From Hyphomicrobiaceae bacterium (GTDB lineage: Bacteria; Pseudomonadota; Alphaproteobacteria; Rhizobiales; Hyphomicrobiaceae): DNA of 64,000 nucleotides. The notes beneath the pieces are model-generated. The model did no database searches. It had not been told where the DNA came from and worked only from the letters and a program-made list of their open reading frames with translations. Within the stretch, counting starts at the first letter, position 1. The number at the start of each line of letters is the position of its first letter. The translations under genes and the position numbers were made by a program. Positions 27,572 to 37,177 of this stretch are shown here, piece by piece. Location of the stretch: NCBI GenBank assembly GCA_020442165.1, contig JAGRKV010000054.1, positions 1-64,000 of the forward strand. The letters are read 5' to 3'.

Positions 27572-28126
27572 TCATTCTATTTCAGGGAGCGCCTCTGCAA
27601 ATCCCTTGAGCGAGATCGGGATGCCGATGCCGGCTTCCTCCGTCTGGAAGATAATGAAAATCGCCGTCTTTCCGGTCTTCAGCTGTTCCACCAGCTTGTC
27701 CTCGACGACGACCTGCGCATAGCAGGCAAACGAATGGCACCTGAGAAACGGTGCATGCCCCACATCCTGATTGTCGATCTTCAGTCCAAGTCCGGGCGGC
27801 AGCAGGATACCTAGCGGCGCAAACACGCGCAGAACGCGCGTTCCATTCGAGAACTTCTGGAAGTAGACGGTCAGGCCGACATTGTTGCGATCCTCGGCCG
27901 TAACACTTTGAACCAGCGCGCAGACCTCTTTTTTCGAACCGGGCGGCGGGGCTTTGCACACGACCTGCCAATCGCCATGCTGCGCCTTGACCGCACCCTC
28001 GGGCGCCTGGGTGGTCGGCTCCTGCGCGTGCACGGACGATAGGCCAGCTGCCACAAGTCCGAAAAATAGCAATCCAGCCAGCAGCCGACGCAAGAAAGGC
28101 AGCGGTTGGCTTTGGAAGTCCGGCAA
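27572..28126 (-). CDS. Invasion-associated locus B (IalB) family protein
   Basis: A 184-residue secreted protein. A signal peptide (FLRRLLAGLLFFGLVAAGLSSVHA) precedes the IalB domain: GDWQVVCKAPPPGSKKEVCALVQSV, LRVFAPLGILLPPGLGLKID, RCHSFACYAQVVVEDKLVEQLK and FQTEEAGIGIPISLKGF. Four conserved cysteines probably form two disulfides. IalB was named in Bartonella, but the family is widespread in non-pathogenic Hyphomicrobiales and its role is unclear. No ATG fits; a TTG at 28126 with GGGAGGAAG about seven bases upstream is the best start. Confidence 0.87.
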   Translation of the reverse strand: MPDFQSQPLPFLRRLLAGLLFFGLVAAGLSSVHAQEPTTQAPEGAVKAQHGDWQVVCKAPPPGSKKEVCALVQSVTAEDRNNVGLTVYFQKFSNGTRVLRVFAPLGILLPPGLGLKIDNQDVGHAPFLRCHSFACYAQVVVEDKLVEQLKTGKTAIFIIFQTEEAGIGIPISLKGFAEALPEIE

Positions 28127-28447
28127 AAGGTATCTTCCTCCCCTATGTGGCGGCTGGGGCTGAATGAATTTGGCTTTGGCGCCTCTGCCCGCCACGGAAT
28201 TTCGAGAGTGAGAAGTTGGGTTTGAGACGGCAGCAGAGATTGTCACGTATCGGACTCCGCGCAAAATTCTGGAATATCTTGGCCGCTGGCACCCCACCGG
28301 GAAGTAGGACACAAGCTGTTGGGCATCGGGGCACGGCTTTCGAACAGGCAAACGAGCCGATATTGCGGCTGGCAGGCGCCCCAATGAGGTTGCCAAGCCT
28401 CAAACCACAGTAGCGGTTTGCATTGCGTACAAAATGCCGCAGAAACC

Positions 28448-28466
28448 TTGACTTGAGACAAGTCAG
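28448..28466. promoter_or_regulatory. Inverted repeat upstream of the cox operon
   Basis: TGACTTG-AGA-CAAGTCA is a perfect 7+3+7 inverted repeat overlapping a TTGACT that could serve as a -35 element. It lies about 265 bases before ctaC and could be an operator. The rest of the 28127-28694 gap holds no gene I can support. Confidence 0.4.
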
Positions 28467-28694
28467 GTGGTTGTGATCTGGTCGATGTGGCAGCAATGCG
28501 GCCACGGTCAGGTGCCGTCCTACTTGTCAACGATGAACTCTTCTGGGTGAGCAGCTTGTATCGAGTGGGCTCACGGGGACATGCTGGACGTCCGACGGGA
28601 ACGCTTCCAGCGATGTGCGGCATCCAAATGAATTCTTTGGGAACATTCCTGACGGGTGTTTCCACCAATGACGAACACGAAGACACGAAGATAA

Positions 28695-28718
28695 GTCCGG
28701 AACGCTCCGGACGCATTT
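28695..28718 (+). promoter_or_regulatory. Leader hairpin immediately before the ctaC ribosome binding site
   Basis: GTCCGGA-ACGC-TCCGGAC is a perfect 7-base-pair hairpin with a four-base loop, followed by GCATTTT and then directly by the GGGGAG ribosome binding site of ctaC. It could act as a weak terminator or attenuator, or as a 5' stabiliser. Confidence 0.45.
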
Positions 28719-28731
28719 TGGGGAGCAGGGA

Positions 28732-29664
28732 ATGATCCATCGAATGCTTGGCCTGTTGAGAGCCGGCGCGGCGTTCGCCTTCGCGGCGTTCGTGATGCTC
28801 GGTTGGCGCGGTGCCGACCTTGCCTATGCGGCTGCGGGTCACCCGGTCGACGGCCAGCTGGGCATGCAGGATGCCGTCACGCCGATCGCGCGAGGCATCC
28901 ACGAATTCCACGACAAAGTGAACGCAATCATCATCGCCATTGCGATCTTCGTGTTGATCCTGATGATCTACGTTGTGTTCCGGTTCAACTCGAAGGCCAA
29001 CCCGACGCCGTCGCGGACCACGCACAACACCATCCTAGAGGTGGCGTGGACGGTGATCCCGATCATGGTCCTGGTCTATATCGCGCTGCCGTCGTTCAAG
29101 CTGCTGCGCGCCCAGTATGACTATCCCGAGCCTGATCTCACGATAAAGGCGACCGGATACCAGTGGTACTGGAGCCACGAGTATCTCCCCAAGGACAAGA
29201 ACGACAAGTCCATCGCTTTCGATTCCTTGATCCTTTCGGACGACGAGATCAAGGAAGCAAAAGCTGCCGGGCTGCCCGCTCCTCGTAACTTGGCCGTCGA
29301 CAACGAAGTCGTCGTGCCGGTCAACAAGAACGTGCATGTCCTGGTTACGGCTGGCGACGTCATCCACAACTGGACGGTGCCTTCGTTCGGCTCCAAGGTC
29401 GATGCCGTTCCGGGCCGCATCAACACCACATGGTTCCGGGCTGAGCGTACGGGCGTCTATTATGGCCAGTGCTCCGAGCTTTGCGGCAAGGACCACGCCT
29501 TCATGCCGATCGCCGTTCGCGTCGTCGAGGAGCCGGTCTACGCCGAGTGGATGGGCGCGATGAAGGCCGGCGACAAGAAGAAGGCCAAGGAGATCATCAA
29601 GCGGATCGCGGTGGCTGAGGCCGGCGGAAAAAGCAGCGAGGTCGCAGCCGCGGCCAGCAAGTAA
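28732..29664 (+). CDS. ctaC: Cytochrome c oxidase subunit II
   Basis: A 310-residue subunit II of aa3-type oxidase. A signal peptide (FAAFVMLGWRGADLAYA) is followed by two membrane segments (NAIIIAIAIFVLILMIYVVF and LEVAWTVIPIMVLVYIAL), then the periplasmic cupredoxin domain. The CuA ligands are visible: the histidine in VIHNWTVPSFG and the cluster GQCSELCGKDHAFM with two cysteines, a glutamate, a histidine and a methionine. The aromatic patch YQWYWSHEY for electron entry is present. It opens the oxidase operon. The Lys/Ala-rich tail is dispensable in relatives. Confidence 0.97.
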   Translation: MIHRMLGLLRAGAAFAFAAFVMLGWRGADLAYAAAGHPVDGQLGMQDAVTPIARGIHEFHDKVNAIIIAIAIFVLILMIYVVFRFNSKANPTPSRTTHNTILEVAWTVIPIMVLVYIALPSFKLLRAQYDYPEPDLTIKATGYQWYWSHEYLPKDKNDKSIAFDSLILSDDEIKEAKAAGLPAPRNLAVDNEVVVPVNKNVHVLVTAGDVIHNWTVPSFGSKVDAVPGRINTTWFRAERTGVYYGQCSELCGKDHAFMPIAVRVVEEPVYAEWMGAMKAGDKKKAKEIIKRIAVAEAGGKSSEVAAAASK

Positions 29665-29773
29665 GGCAGTGCAGGCCCGTCGCCCTGGCGATGGGCCCGT
29701 CATCTGGGTAATTCGGCGCTCCCAATCGAATGGAGCGTTTACAGGCTAATTCGAAAGCGAAGGGCAATCGACG

Positions 29774-31393
29774 ATGGGTAGCACTGCTCACGCCGCTCAC
29801 GATCACCACGATCATACCCCGACGGGTTTGAAGCGGTGGTTGTTCTCCACCAACCACAAGGACATCGGAACCTTGTACCTGATCTTCGCCATGGTAGCTG
29901 GCGTGATCGGTGGCATCCTCTCCGTTGGCATGCGCATGGAGCTCCAGGAGCCCGGCATGCAGATCTTTGCCAACCCGCACATGTTCAACGTGTTCGTCAC
30001 CGCGCACGGCATCATCATGGTGTTCTTCATGGTCATGCCCGCGACGATGGGCGGTTTTGGCAACTGGTTCGTGCCGCTCATGATCGGCGCGCCGGACATG
30101 GCCTTCCCGCGGATGAACAACATCTCGTTCTGGCTGTTGCCGATGGCGTTCATCATGCTGCTGCTCTCGCTGTTCGTCGAAGGCCCGCCCGGCATGAACG
30201 GCATCGGTGGCGGTTGGACGCTCTATCCGCCGCTGGCGACGACCGGTCAGCCCGGCCCCGCGATGGATTTTGGCATCCTGTCGATGCACATCGCCGGCGC
30301 GTCCTCGATCCTCGGCGCTATCAACTTCATCACCACCATCTTCAACATGCGTGCACCAGGCATGACGCTGCACAAGATGCCGCTGTTCGCCTGGGCCGTT
30401 CTCGTCACTGCGTTCCTGCTGCTGCTCTCGCTGCCGGTCTTCGCAGGCGCCATCACCATGATGCTGACGGACCGCAACTTCGGCACCACGTTCTTCACGG
30501 CCTCGGGCGGTGGTGACCCGGTTCTCTACCAGCATCTGTTCTGGTTCTTCGCCCACCCCGAAGTCTACATTCTCATTATTCCTGGCTTCGGCATGATTAG
30601 CCACATCGTCTCGACGTTCTCCAAGAAGCCGATCTTCGGCTACCTGGGCATGGCCTATGCCATGGTCGCGATCGGTCTGGTCGGCTTCGTCGTGTGGGCT
30701 CACCACATGTATACGTCGGGCATCAACGTCAACACGCAGGCCTACTTCGTGTTCGCGACGATGGTGATCGCGGTGCCGACGGGTGTGAAGATCTTCTCGT
30801 GGATCGCAACCATGTGGGGCGGCTCGATCGATTTCCGCCTGCCCATGGTATGGGCGTTCGGGTTCATCTTCCTGTTCACCGTCGGCGGCGTGACGGGCGT
30901 GATGCTGGCAAACGCTGGCGTCGATCGCGCGCTGCACGACACATATTATGTCGTCGCCCACTTCCACTACGTGCTCTCGTTGGGCGCGGTGTTCTCGATT
31001 TTCGCGGGCTACTACTACTGGTTCCCGAAGATGACCGGCTACATGTACTCGGAGTTCTGGGGCAAGCTGCACTTCTGGCTGACCTTCATCGGCGCCAACG
31101 TGCTGTTCTTCCCGCAGCACTTCCTCGGCCTCGCCGGCATGCCGCGCCGCTATGCGGATTATCCGGACGCATTCGCCTACTGGAACAAGATCTCGTCCTA
31201 CGGCTCCTACATCACGGCGCTGGGCACGGTGTGCTTCTTCATCGGCGTCTTCGTTGCCATGGCGCGTAAGCAGCGCGTTGGCGAGAATCCATGGGGCGTT
31301 GGTGCAACGACCTTGGAGTGGACGCTTCCCTCACCGCCCCCGTTCCACCAGTACGAGACGCTGCCGCGGATCGAGGCGACCAAGCATCACTGA
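29774..31393 (+). CDS. ctaD: Cytochrome c oxidase subunit I
   Basis: A 539-residue heme-copper oxidase subunit I with 12 membrane segments. Heme a and a3 ligands lie in [11 protein letters not shown] and AHFHYVLS; CuB ligands are in [16 protein letters not shown], with the cross-linked tyrosine, and in WAHHMYTSG. The K-channel lysine is in PTGVKIFSW. These mark an A-type, aa3 oxidase that reduces oxygen to water and pumps protons. It follows ctaC by about 110 bases and precedes the two ctaB-like genes. The start [16 protein letters not shown] is His-rich, as in relatives. Confidence 0.98.
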   Translation: MGSTAHAAHDHHDHTPTGLKRWLFSTNHKDIGTLYLIFAMVAGVIGGILSVGMRMELQEPGMQIFANPHMFNVFVTAHGIIMVFFMVMPATMGGFGNWFVPLMIGAPDMAFPRMNNISFWLLPMAFIMLLLSLFVEGPPGMNGIGGGWTLYPPLATTGQPGPAMDFGILSMHIAGASSILGAINFITTIFNMRAPGMTLHKMPLFAWAVLVTAFLLLLSLPVFAGAITMMLTDRNFGTTFFTASGGGDPVLYQHLFWFFAHPEVYILIIPGFGMISHIVSTFSKKPIFGYLGMAYAMVAIGLVGFVVWAHHMYTSGINVNTQAYFVFATMVIAVPTGVKIFSWIATMWGGSIDFRLPMVWAFGFIFLFTVGGVTGVMLANAGVDRALHDTYYVVAHFHYVLSLGAVFSIFAGYYYWFPKMTGYMYSEFWGKLHFWLTFIGANVLFFPQHFLGLAGMPRRYADYPDAFAYWNKISSYGSYITALGTVCFFIGVFVAMARKQRVGENPWGVGATTLEWTLPSPPPFHQYETLPRIEATKHH

Positions 31394-31596
31394 TGGCCGC
31401 CACAGCGGGCATCCCGTGACAACATCGGAGACGGGCAGAAATCCACTTCCTGCCCGTCGCCGCCATGAGTTTCGATACCAGCCTGCTGTCCCGTTATCCG
31501 TTGAAGGGCGGGACGCGAAGCCAAGCTGGAAAATGTCAAACGAGTACACTGAGACGACGTGTCTGGCAGTCGCACCAAGGAAGCGCAGACGTGGTG

Positions 31597-32574
31597 ATGG
31601 CCGAAACCGGTCAAAGGCTGGATGCAACGCAACCGGTGGGCAATGGGCTCGCGGGATGGCGGCGCATTGCCGACTTCATCGCGTTGATGAAGCCGCGTCC
31701 GATGTCGGTCGTCACGTTTACCGCTCTGGCTGGCCTGCTTGCCGCTCCGGTCACGCCACCGCTGTCCCTGGCCGCCGCCAGCTTGGCAATGCTTTGCATC
31801 GCCTTGGGCGGGGGTGGAGCCGCAGTCCTCAATATGTGGTTTGAGCGCGATCTAGACCGTCAGATGGCGCGCACTCTGGCACGCCCGCTGCCTGCTGGCC
31901 GTGTGGCGCCGGGCGAGGCGCTGCTATTCGCACTGATCCTGATCGTCGGTTCCGTCAGCGCCATGGCCGTCTGGGTGAATGCCACCGCGGCCGCCATGCT
32001 GGCGTTGACCATTTTCTTCTATGGCGTCGTCTACACGATGTGGCTGAAGCGGGTGACGGCACTTAACGTCGTCATCGGCGGCGGTCTTGCCAGCATCTTG
32101 ACACCGCTGACCGGCTGGGTTGCCGCAACCTCGTCGTTGTCGCTCGATGCAATTGTTCTATTCGCCTTCATGGTGCCCTGGACACCGCCGCACGTCTGGT
32201 CGCAGGCGCTCGTGCGCGGTGCCGAATATGCACGGGCGGGCGTGCCGATGATGCCGGTCGTGGCCGGGTCGCGCGCGACCCGATGGATGATCCTGGGCTT
32301 CACCATCCTGCATGCTGGCCTCGCGCTTCTGCCGTCGGCCTTGGGTCTCGCTGGTCCATGGTGGCTGGCGACGGCAACCGTCGGCGGCCTGGTGCTGATC
32401 GCATTGGCGCTTCAGCTGGCGCGCGTCGCCGATCCCGTGGATGAGCGCCGACTCGCCTGGCGCTACTATCGCATCAATAGCCTCTACGTCGTAGCACTGT
32501 TCCTGGTGTTGATTCTCGAAGGCGCCTCAGGCGTCGCGCGTGTCTCGCCTGCACTGCTGGGTTTGTCCGGATAG
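31597..32574 (+). CDS. CtaB-like UbiA prenyltransferase, diverged first copy
   Basis: A 325-residue UbiA-family membrane protein with about nine membrane segments, closest to heme O synthase. The first aspartate-rich motif is NMWFERDLDRQMARTLARPLPAG, which still fits the UbiA signature but has Glu where the next gene has Asp. The second motif reads AEYARAGVPMMPVV instead of [14 protein letters not shown]. The loop [20 protein letters not shown] of the second copy is TALNVVIGGGLASILTPLTGW here. It could be a second heme O synthase, a prenyltransferase with another substrate, or an assembly factor. ATG 31597 is the likely start, though GTG codons lie just before it. Confidence 0.8.
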   Translation: MAETGQRLDATQPVGNGLAGWRRIADFIALMKPRPMSVVTFTALAGLLAAPVTPPLSLAAASLAMLCIALGGGGAAVLNMWFERDLDRQMARTLARPLPAGRVAPGEALLFALILIVGSVSAMAVWVNATAAAMLALTIFFYGVVYTMWLKRVTALNVVIGGGLASILTPLTGWVAATSSLSLDAIVLFAFMVPWTPPHVWSQALVRGAEYARAGVPMMPVVAGSRATRWMILGFTILHAGLALLPSALGLAGPWWLATATVGGLVLIALALQLARVADPVDERRLAWRYYRINSLYVVALFLVLILEGASGVARVSPALLGLSG

Positions 32575-32584
32575 GTTTTGAAGA

Positions 32585-33517
32585 ATGACAGACGTCGTCG
32601 CGCAAGCTCATGTCGGTGATGTGCCAAGGCTCAACGAGCCGACGGTCGGCGATTATGTTGCGCTGCTGAAGCCGCGCGTCATGTCGCTTGTCGTCTTCAC
32701 GGCCTTGGTTGGCATGGTCGCAGCCCCTGGCTCGCTGCATCCCGTCTTGGGCTTCATTGCGCTCACCATGATTGCTGTTGGAGCGGGCGCATCCGGCGCG
32801 CTCAACATGTGGTATGACGCCGACATCGACGCGCGCATGGCACGTACCGCCGCCCGCCCGATCCCACGCGGTCACGTCACGGCCGGTGAAGCCCTCTGCT
32901 TCGGCACCATACTCTCGGTCGGCTCCGTTCTTGTACTCGGCCTGCTCGTCAATTGGGTCGCAGGCGCGCTGCTGGCGCTGACGATCGCGTTCTATGTCTT
33001 TGTCTACACCATGTGGCTGAAGCGCCGGACACCGCAGAACATCGTCATCGGCGGTGCAGCAGGTGCCTTTCCGCCCATGGTTGGCTGGGCCGCAGTGACG
33101 GGTTCGGTGTCACTGGAAAGCGTGCTCCTGTTCCTCATCATCTTCTTCTGGACGCCGCCGCACTTCTGGGCGCTCGCCCTCTACCGCTGCCGGGACTATG
33201 AGCGCGTCGGTGTTCCGATGCTGCCGGTCGTCTCCGGCGCCCATGAAACACGCCGCCAGATCCTGCTCTATTCGCTGCTGCTCGTGCCGCTGGCCGTCAC
33301 GCCGTATTTCGTCGGCCTGGGCGGTATCACCTATTTGGTGACGTCGTTGATCCTTGGAGCGGTCTTTCTGGCCCTGGCGCTCAACGTCCGCCGCGTCACC
33401 GAGGGACGCGAGGGCGACGCGGCCGCCAAGAAGCTCTTCACCTTCTCGATCTTCTATCTTTTCGCGCTCTATGCCGTATTGCTCGGCGAGCATCTGGTAA
33501 AGGGGCTCGCGGGTTGA
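32585..33517 (+). CDS. ctaB: Protoheme IX farnesyltransferase (heme O synthase)
   Basis: A 310-residue UbiA-family enzyme that farnesylates heme b to heme O, the precursor of heme A for the oxidase encoded around it. Canonical motifs are all present: [77 protein letters not shown]. About nine membrane segments. It begins ten bases after its diverged paralogue ends, and its stop overlaps the next start (TGATG). No ctaA (heme A synthase) is in the window. Confidence 0.95.
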   Translation: MTDVVAQAHVGDVPRLNEPTVGDYVALLKPRVMSLVVFTALVGMVAAPGSLHPVLGFIALTMIAVGAGASGALNMWYDADIDARMARTAARPIPRGHVTAGEALCFGTILSVGSVLVLGLLVNWVAGALLALTIAFYVFVYTMWLKRRTPQNIVIGGAAGAFPPMVGWAAVTGSVSLESVLLFLIIFFWTPPHFWALALYRCRDYERVGVPMLPVVSGAHETRRQILLYSLLLVPLAVTPYFVGLGGITYLVTSLILGAVFLALALNVRRVTEGREGDAAAKKLFTFSIFYLFALYAVLLGEHLVKGLAG

Positions 33518-33696
33518 TGGCAGGCCACGGAGACAGTCGTCAGGGCGAAGTGCCGGAAGTGGCAGGCGAGGAGGCACGCCGCCGCCAGCGCATGCGCTCC
33601 TGGGCCATCGCCGGCATCTTGTTTTTTCTCGTCGTGGTGTTCTACGCCGCCACCATCGTCCGCCTCGGCGGCAATGTCATGAACAGACCGCTCTAG
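33517..33696 (+). CDS. CoxF-like small oxidase-operon membrane protein
   Basis: A 59-residue protein with a charged N-terminus (EEARRRQRMRS) and one membrane segment (WAIAGILFFLVVVFYAATIVRLG), ending GGNVMNRPL. It lies between ctaB and ctaG exactly where alphaproteobacteria carry the small coxF gene, and its ending matches that group. The role is unknown but presumably concerns oxidase assembly. The ATG at 33517 overlaps the ctaB stop by one base; a TTG just upstream is a less likely start. Confidence 0.88.
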   Translation: MAGHGDSRQGEVPEVAGEEARRRQRMRSWAIAGILFFLVVVFYAATIVRLGGNVMNRPL

Positions 33697-33709
33697 GGAG
33701 AACGACAGC

Positions 33710-34369
33710 GTGAGCGCCGACAACGAGAGCAGACAGCCAGCTGGACAAGCACGGGGCACCCCCGGCACGGCGGCCGCTGCGCGCTCGCACAAGCGCACCG
33801 CCGGCGTCCTGTTCGGTGTCGCAGTAGGCATGCTCGGCATGGCCTATGCGGCGGTGCCGCTCTACCGCATCTTCTGCCAGACGACAGGGTATGGCGGCAC
33901 GCCGTTGGTAGCCGTCAAGAATTCCGAGGTCGTGCTCGATACCACGATCGAGGTGCGCTTCGACGCCAACGTCGCGCCGGGGTTGCCATGGAAATTCACG
34001 TCCAAGGAGCCATCCCGCACCGTGCGCCTGGGGGAAACGGTTCTGGTCGAGTTCCACGCCACGAATGTATCGGACCGGCCGACGCGCGGTACGGCAAGCT
34101 TCAACGTCGCTCCTGATTCCGCGGGCGCTTACTTCAACAAGATCGAATGTTTCTGCTTCACCGAGCAGAAGCTCGCGCCAGGTCAGTCAGTCGATATGCC
34201 CGTGACGTTCTTCGTCGATCCGGCGCTCTTGAAGGATCGGGACACGAACCACCTTCCCGTTATCACTCTGTCCTACACGTTCCACGACATGGACAAAGCC
34301 GCCGAGAAGTCGGCGGGGCCGACGGGGCATACCAAAGTACTGCCAACCGCGGTGGGCAGTCCCGGGTAG
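33710..34369 (+). CDS. ctaG: Cytochrome c oxidase assembly protein CtaG (Cox11)
   Basis: A 219-residue Cox11-type copper chaperone that delivers copper to the CuB site of subunit I. One membrane segment (TAGVLFGVAVGMLGMAYAAVPLY) is followed by YRIFCQTTGYGGTP with a conserved cysteine. The periplasmic immunoglobulin-like domain carries the copper motif KIECFCFTEQKLAPGQ. The N-terminal 35 residues are polar and disordered. The start is GTG 33710, preceded by AGGGAG at nine bases. It sits between the CoxF-like gene and ctaE. Confidence 0.96.
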   Translation: MSADNESRQPAGQARGTPGTAAAARSHKRTAGVLFGVAVGMLGMAYAAVPLYRIFCQTTGYGGTPLVAVKNSEVVLDTTIEVRFDANVAPGLPWKFTSKEPSRTVRLGETVLVEFHATNVSDRPTRGTASFNVAPDSAGAYFNKIECFCFTEQKLAPGQSVDMPVTFFVDPALLKDRDTNHLPVITLSYTFHDMDKAAEKSAGPTGHTKVLPTAVGSPG

Positions 34370-34520
34370 CAAGGGGTAATTCAAGAATTCCGGCAGGGCT
34401 CGTGTCTTGCCGAATGTGTAACTAAGGAAATGAGGAAACGGAACTAGGCCGATCTTGCTGGATTGCGATCCGATAGGAAGCCGATGTTTCCAAGAAGGGA
34501 CTAGGGGAACGGAGATTTCG

Positions 34521-35432
34521 ATGGCCGACACACACGCCAAGAACCATGACTATCATCTCGTCGATCCGAGCCCATGGCCGCTCGTCGCCTCCCTGTCGGC
34601 GCTGGCGACGGCAATCGGTGCGATTGTTTGGATGCGCTCGCTAGGCGGCGCGGCGGGCCTGTTCGGAATGAAGGGCCCGTGGCTGTTCGCCATCGGCTTT
34701 ATCAGCCTGTGCTATGTCGCCTACCGCTGGTGGAGCGATGTCATCGCCGAAGCCCACAAGGGTGACCACACCCCGGTCGTGCAGCTGCACTTGCGCTACG
34801 GCATGATTATGTTCATCGCCTCGGAGGTGATGTTCTTCGTTGCCTGGTTCTGGGCCTATTTCGATGCGGCGCTGTTCCCTGGTGGAATAGCACAGGTCCC
34901 CAACATCTCGGAGGCCGTCGGTCTGGTCGAGCGCAACGCGCTGACCGGCGGACATTGGCCGCCCCAGCCCAGCGATAACTTCCACAGCACGTTCAACCCG
35001 TGGGGCCTGCCGCTGGTGAACACGCTGATCCTGCTGCTGTCGGGCTGCACGGTGACGTGGGCGCACCACGCGCTGCTTGAGAACAATCGCAAGCACCTCA
35101 TCTGGGGCCTGGCGCTGACCGTCATTCTCGGCGTCGCCTTCACCGCCTGCCAAGCCTTCGAGTATGGTCATGCGGCCTTCAACTTCGCCGGCCACATCTA
35201 TGGCTCGACGTTCTTCATGGCGACCGGCTTCCACGGCGCGCATGTGATAATCGGAACGATCTTCCTGTTCGTCTGCTTGATCCGCGCCTTGAAGGGACAC
35301 TTCACGCCCAAGCAGCACTTCGGCTTCGAGGCGGCGGCTTGGTACTGGCACTTCGTTGACGTGGTCTGGCTGTTCCTGTTCGCATCCATCTATGTGTGGG
35401 GCGCAGGCGCCAACGCCGGTGCCGGTCACTGA
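34521..35432 (+). CDS. ctaE: Cytochrome c oxidase subunit III
   Basis: A 303-residue subunit III with seven membrane segments. Typical stretches are [23 protein letters not shown] near the start, [23 protein letters not shown] with the conserved glutamate, [14 protein letters not shown] and [21 protein letters not shown] with the lipid-binding aspartate. It stabilises proton uptake in the aa3 oxidase. About 150 bases separate it from ctaG, and a hairpin lies beyond its stop. ATG 34521 begins the conserved sequence. Confidence 0.97.
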   Translation: MADTHAKNHDYHLVDPSPWPLVASLSALATAIGAIVWMRSLGGAAGLFGMKGPWLFAIGFISLCYVAYRWWSDVIAEAHKGDHTPVVQLHLRYGMIMFIASEVMFFVAWFWAYFDAALFPGGIAQVPNISEAVGLVERNALTGGHWPPQPSDNFHSTFNPWGLPLVNTLILLLSGCTVTWAHHALLENNRKHLIWGLALTVILGVAFTACQAFEYGHAAFNFAGHIYGSTFFMATGFHGAHVIIGTIFLFVCLIRALKGHFTPKQHFGFEAAAWYWHFVDVVWLFLFASIYVWGAGANAGAGH

Positions 35433-35464
35433 CCGAGCGCACAGCACATTTCCAGTGATACCGG

Positions 35465-35497
35465 CGGCCGGGGCATGTGTCCCGGCCGTCGTGTTTT
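35465..35497 (+). terminator. Likely terminator after ctaE
   Basis: An 8-base stem CGGCCGGG / CCCGGCCG around an eight-base loop, followed by TCGTGTTTTG. The T-run is short and interrupted, so some transcription may continue into the DUF983 and SURF1 genes. Confidence 0.6.
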
Positions 35498-35646
35498 GAG
35501 CAAGGTTGGCCGAAGTCAGTCGCGGCTCGACGTGAAGATCATGCTCAAGACAAGACGATTGAGCGCGCTCATCACCGCATCAGTCTTGCCGCGTGTGGCC
35601 AAAACACGCATTGAGATGAAACGGTCTGAACACCAGATTGGCAGCC

Positions 35647-36030
35647 ATGACAAGCGATCACGAAAAGCAGCCCCTTTCCCCAATCGAGCTGGGGCTCAAG
35701 GCACGTTGTCCGCGCTGTGGCAAGGGTCCGTTGTTCCAACAGGTTCTCAATATGCGGGACCGCTGCACCTCATGTGGGCTCGACTACAAGTTCATCGATA
35801 CCGGCGATGGTCCCGCTGTATTCGCCATCTTCATCTTGGGCTTTGTCGTGCTGGGCGGTGCGCTGTGGGTGCAGTTGACCTATGACACGCCACTGCTTCT
35901 CACCGTCCTGTTGTCCGGCATCGTAACGCTGATCCTCGCGCTCGGCCTGCTGCGCTTCCTGAAAGCCGTTTTGATTGCGCTACAGTATCGCAACAAGGCA
36001 GAGGAAGGCCGGCTCGCCAAAGGCGAGTGA
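35647..36030 (+). CDS. DUF983 zinc-ribbon membrane protein
   Basis: A 127-residue protein. The N-terminus has a four-cysteine zinc-ribbon, CPRCGKG and CTSCGLDY, followed by two membrane segments (AVFAIFILGFVVLGGALWVQL and LLTVLLSGIVTLILALGLLRF). DUF983 genes are commonly found between ctaE and the SURF1 gene in alphaproteobacteria, as here, which suggests an oxidase-linked role, not proven. The ATG at 35647 is preferred to the TTG nine bases upstream. Confidence 0.92.
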   Translation: MTSDHEKQPLSPIELGLKARCPRCGKGPLFQQVLNMRDRCTSCGLDYKFIDTGDGPAVFAIFILGFVVLGGALWVQLTYDTPLLLTVLLSGIVTLILALGLLRFLKAVLIALQYRNKAEEGRLAKGE

Positions 36031-36073
36031 GGAAGAAAGCGCAACGCCGCACAAATCGGGGATCTGGCGCACG

Positions 36074-36868
36074 ATGCTGTCGCGCATGTCGCATCAAGGA
36101 TTGCTGTGGCCGGCCATCGTGAGCCTTGCCGGGATCGCCATTCTGCTGTCGCTTGGCACATGGCAGTTGCGCCGTCTGGCCTGGAAAGAGGCGCTGATCG
36201 CGGCGGTCGAGCAGCGCGCCTCGGAAGCGCCCCTTGCACATGATGAGGCGCTCCGTCTGCGCTGCGATATGGCCGACATGGACATCGCGCATTCCTGCGA
36301 ATTCCGCCGCTTACATTTGCGTGGCAAATTCGAAAACGCCAACGAGCGGCACATCTTCGCAGGCGTTGTTGGCAAGGGTGGGCAGGCAAGCGTCGGCTAC
36401 TGGGTCTTCACTCCGTTCATCATCGATGGGGCGGCATCGGGCAAAGGCGGCGGCCGCATCCTCGTCAATCGCGGCTTCGTGCCCGAGGCATTGAAGGATC
36501 CTGCCAGGCGGCCGAAGGGCCAGATCGAAGGCCCCACGGAAATTACCGCCCAGCTTCGCACGCGTGAACTGCGCGGCACCTTCTCGGGCGCCGATGACGA
36601 GCAACGCAACATCTATTACGTGCGCGATCCACGCGAACTGGGCCAGCCTTATGATGCGCCGGTACCGCAGGCGGCGATCGACGCAGGCTGGTTCTACCTT
36701 GAGGAGATCGGCAATCCACCCGACGGCGGCTACCCACAGCCCCTCGCTGGTAAACCCGAGTTTCCCAACCGCCACCTGGAATATGCGCTGACCTGGTACG
36801 GTCTCGCCGCCACGCTGCTGGGCGTCTTCCTGGCCTTCGTCTGGAGCCGCTCGCGCCAGCGCGGCTGA
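36074..36868 (+). CDS. SURF1 family oxidase assembly protein
   Basis: A 264-residue SURF1 (Shy1) protein, which helps insert heme A into subunit I. Two membrane segments flank a periplasmic domain: LLWPAIVSLAGIAILLSLGTWQLRRLAWKE at the start with the GTWQLxRxxWK motif, and LEYALTWYGLAATLLGVFLAFVW at the end. Internal motifs GYWVFTPF and ILVNRGFVP are present. It follows DUF983 by about 45 bases. ATG 36074 and ATG 36086 are both possible starts. Confidence 0.93.
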   Translation: MLSRMSHQGLLWPAIVSLAGIAILLSLGTWQLRRLAWKEALIAAVEQRASEAPLAHDEALRLRCDMADMDIAHSCEFRRLHLRGKFENANERHIFAGVVGKGGQASVGYWVFTPFIIDGAASGKGGGRILVNRGFVPEALKDPARRPKGQIEGPTEITAQLRTRELRGTFSGADDEQRNIYYVRDPRELGQPYDAPVPQAAIDAGWFYLEEIGNPPDGGYPQPLAGKPEFPNRHLEYALTWYGLAATLLGVFLAFVWSRSRQRG

Positions 36869-37034
36869 AACGAGTTGCCCGCTGAGCAGATGCAACTCAT
36901 TGCCCAGGATTTTCTCAAGTTTCCCCGGGCACTCAGCCGCTGGTCGCCTTGTTCCGCAGGCAGCCGGGCATGAGAGCATGTTTAGCTGAAGTGGGTAGCG
37001 GTTCAGCGTGAAAAACAAGCTCAGAACAAAAAGA

Positions 37035-37177
37035 TAGAGCGCGATCCCGTGTCCATCAAAGGTGAACGCGCTCTACAGCATTTTCCGACAAATTGGTCGC
37101 CGGTTCGGCGTAGAAAATGCGACAAAACAAGTACCTAGAGCACCGATCCGATTCCATTGGATCGAAAAGCGCTCTAG
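37035..37177. repeat. Composite intergenic palindromic element, three hairpins
   Basis: Three stems follow each other: TAGAGCGCG...CGCGCTCTA (37035-37074), GCATTTTC...GAAAATGC (about 37078-37120), and CTAGAGC...GCTCTAG (ending 37177) with an inner GATCC...GGATC. The outer ends share GCGCTCTA. From memory this type of mosaic is repeated many times in Hyphomicrobiales genomes between genes. Only this copy occurs in the window. It fills most of the 36869-37277 gap, between SURF1 and thrC. Confidence 0.7.

Noticed and set aside
28243..29025. 260-codon minus-strand frame opposite the start of ctaC
   Set aside because: It runs antisense into ctaC and has no recognisable domain or start signal.
29597..31120. 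Open frame of about 500 codons on the minus strand opposite ctaD
   Set aside because: It is antisense to an unmistakable oxidase subunit I and consists of His/Arg/Asp-rich sequence typical of a GC-rich shadow frame.
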